Program-made: the position numbers and the translations under genes
Notes under the pieces: generated by a model
Databases searched by the model: none
Told to the model about the DNA's origin: nothing
The model's input: only the letters and a program-made list of their open reading frames with translations
Origin: Clostridia bacterium
GTDB taxonomy: Bacteria; Bacillota; Clostridia; Oscillospirales; CAG-272
Direction of reading: 5' to 3'
DNA: 7,077 bases
Assembly (NCBI GenBank): GCA_017420845.1
Contig: JAFQOC010000363.1
Span: 1 to 7,077, forward strand
Part shown: in pieces, positions 6,595-7,077 of the stretch
Position numbering within the stretch: the stretch's first letter is position 1
Layout: every line of letters starts with the position of its first letter

Positions 6595-6615
6595 AAGAAA
6601 AAGCACTGCGAAAGC
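6576..6615 (+). repeat. 40-bp direct repeat, copy 1 (tRNA-Ser 3' end plus terminator arm)
   Basis: These 40 bases recur without mismatch at 6800-6839, an offset of 224 bp. The match covers the end of the T loop, the 3' side of the T stem and acceptor, CCA, the A-rich tract and the left arm and loop of the terminator. It continues for about seven more bases with two mismatches. A tRNA 3' end is the classical core of an integrase attachment site. Confidence 0.9.
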
Positions 6616-6629
6616 AGTGCTTTTTCTTT
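6595..6629. terminator. Bidirectional intrinsic terminator after tRNA-Ser
   Basis: GCACTGC (6603-6609) pairs with GCAGTGC (6614-6620) across a GAAA tetraloop. An A-rich tract on the left (6594-6602) pairs with the T-rich tract on the right (6621-6629). T5 follows the stem on the plus strand, and the mirrored layout would also work on the minus strand. Confidence 0.88.
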
Positions 6630-6833
6630 GGCGGAGAGAGATTTGAACACGAGCGCCCGCGAGAGGGAACGAGGCGAGCGCCGCCGGTGGCGGATGAAGC
6701 GAAGCCGAGTGAGTGAGCAAATAAGGAGCATCGGGAGCGCCAAGGCGCGAGCAGGGCGACTATATTTGCGAGGTGCGACGCCGCGAAGCGGCTAGAAAGA
6801 ATCTCTCCATCTCCGCCAAAGAAAAAGCACTGC
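6614..6833. mobile_element. 220-bp MITE-like foldback segment with 24-bp perfect inverted ends
   Basis: Bases 6614-6637 are the exact reverse complement of 6810-6833. The similarity resumes inward after a 4-base offset (6638-6643 with 6800-6805). Both ends derive from the tRNA-Ser 3' end and its terminator: the left end is inverted, the right end is in tRNA orientation. The interior is GC-rich and non-coding. GAAA abuts both ends (6610-6613 and 6834-6837), which could be a short target duplication or simply part of the shared terminator loop. There is no transposase, so it would be a non-autonomous or recombination-derived element. An assembly fold-back artefact is also possible. Confidence 0.5.
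6649..6799. other. GC-rich, hairpin-dense non-coding core
   Basis: It contains CCGCC-GGT-GGCGG (6681-6693), GCGCC-AA-GGCGC (6737-6748) and GCCGC-GAA-GCGGC (6780-6792). A longer-range pair, GCAAATA (6717-6723) with TATTTGC (6763-6769), encloses the second hairpin. An 8-base direct repeat, CGAGCGCC, lies at 6650-6657 and 6675-6682. No RBS-led ORF is present. This organisation suggests a dispersed intergenic repeat or a structured RNA. Confidence 0.45.
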
Positions 6834-6839
6834 GAAAGC
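6800..6839 (+). repeat. 40-bp direct repeat, copy 2 (orphan tRNA-Ser 3' end)
   Basis: It is identical to 6576-6615 but is not preceded by a tRNA body, so it is a detached tRNA 3' fragment with its CCA and terminator left arm. The right terminator arm is degraded (TCTGCTT instead of AGTGCTT), so no complete terminator forms here. Confidence 0.9.
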
Positions 6840-6846
6840 TCTGCTT

Positions 6847-6894
6847 GGATTTCATCCTTGCATCGGCAAGGATTTCATCGGTTCCTGATGAAAT
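6847..6894. repeat. GGATTTCATC repeat cluster with nested hairpins
   Basis: GGATTTCATC occurs at 6847-6856 and 6870-6879, and its inverted core GATGAAAT at 6887-6894. ATCCTTG/CAAGGAT forms a 7-bp hairpin (6854-6873), and ATTTCATC/GATGAAAT an 8-bp hairpin with a 7-base loop (6872-6894). The two share bases, so they are alternative structures. From memory, comparable ATTTCATC arrays precede four-helix-bundle genes in gut Clostridia, matching the fragment that follows. Confidence 0.65.
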
Positions 6895-6927
6895 GCATGC
6901 CATCAATGCGCAAGAGAGGTGATAACA

Positions 6928-7005
6928 ATGGCTGAAAACAAGCTTGCGGATATGTCAACCGATTTCGCGATCAAAATTTTGAATGTAACTATTCAGCCGA
7001 TATAA
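6928..7005 (+). pseudogene. N-terminal fragment of a four-helix-bundle (23S rRNA IVS-type) protein
   Basis: A strong ribosome binding site, AGGTGAT (6917-6923), sits four bases before the ATG. The first ~19 residues, MAENKLADMSTDFAIKILN, match the usual N-terminus of the four helix bundle / S23 family as I know it, where the following residues normally run into a conserved helix with an NQLERS-type motif. Here the frame instead continues VTIQPI and stops at 7003-7005 after 25 codons, and nothing downstream in the remaining 72 bp resumes the family in any frame. The break falls near 6982-6985, where an AT-rich palindromic sequence begins. Family members are about 120 residues; their function is unclear, and some are encoded within intervening sequences of 23S rRNA. 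It could instead be a genuine 25-residue peptide, but truncation is the simpler reading. Confidence 0.6.
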
Positions 7006-7022
7006 AAATTGCAATTTATCGG
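6997..7022. repeat. AT-rich imperfect palindrome at the break of the four-helix gene
   Basis: CCGATA (6997-7002) pairs with TATCGG (7017-7022), and AAATTGCAATTT (7006-7017) is self-complementary. The two form an interrupted hairpin. It lies just after the point where four-helix similarity ends and may mark the end of an inserted repeat. Confidence 0.4.
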
Positions 7023-7077
7023 TGAGTTTGAACATTCACGTTCCGCTCGCACCTTGGCAGGGGTGCAGGGGGCGAAG
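7023..7077. other. Non-coding window end with a small hairpin
   Basis: GCACC (7049-7053) pairs with GGTGC (7062-7066). The final bases, GGGGGCGAAG, look like the left half of a further GC hairpin cut by the window edge. I see no coding sequence on either strand. Confidence 0.4.

Noticed and set aside
5591..6595. Minus-strand 334-codon frame opposite the HprK-like gene and tRNA
   Set aside because: It runs antisense through the tRNA, the consensus promoter and the P-loop gene; composition is shadow-like.
6396..6716. Plus-strand 106-codon frame across the tRNA gene
   Set aside because: It overlaps the promoter, the whole tRNA-Ser and its terminator, and has no RBS.
6800..6839. A second tRNA-Ser gene
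   Set aside because: Only the 3' 19 bases of the tRNA are present; the preceding bases do not form acceptor, D or anticodon arms.
6847..6894. A CRISPR array from the repeated GGATTTCATC units
   Set aside because: The units are only 10 bp, one is inverted, and spacing and number do not fit repeat-spacer structure; no cas genes are present.

Overview
The window looks like a chromosomal stretch from a moderately GC-rich anaerobic Firmicute, probably a gut Clostridia lineage near Oscillospirales. This rests on the sequence only: strong C/G preference at third codon positions, consensus sigma-A promoters (three with 17-bp spacers), AAGGAG-type ribosome binding sites, a CotH-family lipoprotein, a DUF4097 protein, and a fragment resembling the clostridial 'four helix bundle' (23S rRNA-intervening-sequence type) protein. 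I cannot name a species.

Left part (1-1318). The 3' end of a DUF4097-type beta-solenoid gene, cut by the window edge, is followed by a monocistronic small membrane protein gene. That gene has its own promoter (852-880), a strong RBS, a structured 3' region and a clear intrinsic terminator (1285-1318).

Middle part (1319-6385). A 466-bp gene-free gap (1199-1664) carries a perfect TTGACA-17-TATAAT promoter and, about 100 bp upstream of it, three TTCAyA units on an 11-bp period. The promoter drives a 1301-residue lipoprotein. Its order is lipobox, Thr/Pro/Asp-rich stalk, lamin-tail-like domain, chitobiase-C-like domain, CotH atypical kinase, beta domain, then a complete seven-repeat RCC1 propeller. 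After a 16-bp hairpin comes a 242-residue P-loop protein of the HPr-kinase/PEP-carboxykinase-like type, so two unrelated kinase folds lie side by side, one predicted extracellular and one cytoplasmic.

Right part (6386-7077). A perfect-consensus promoter drives tRNA-Ser(GCU). The tRNA 3' end sits inside a large foldback. Its last 19 bases, CCA and terminator left arm occur again as a 40-bp identical direct repeat 224 bp downstream, and an inverted copy lies between. The result is a 220-bp segment with 24-bp perfect inverted ends and a hairpin-rich GC core. Beyond it are a cluster of ATTTCATC repeats and the first ~19 codons of a four-helix-bundle gene, broken by an AT-rich palindromic sequence. 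This reads as a repeat-rich, rearranged tRNA-adjacent zone. The gene-level functions are homology inferences from motifs; no database was consulted.
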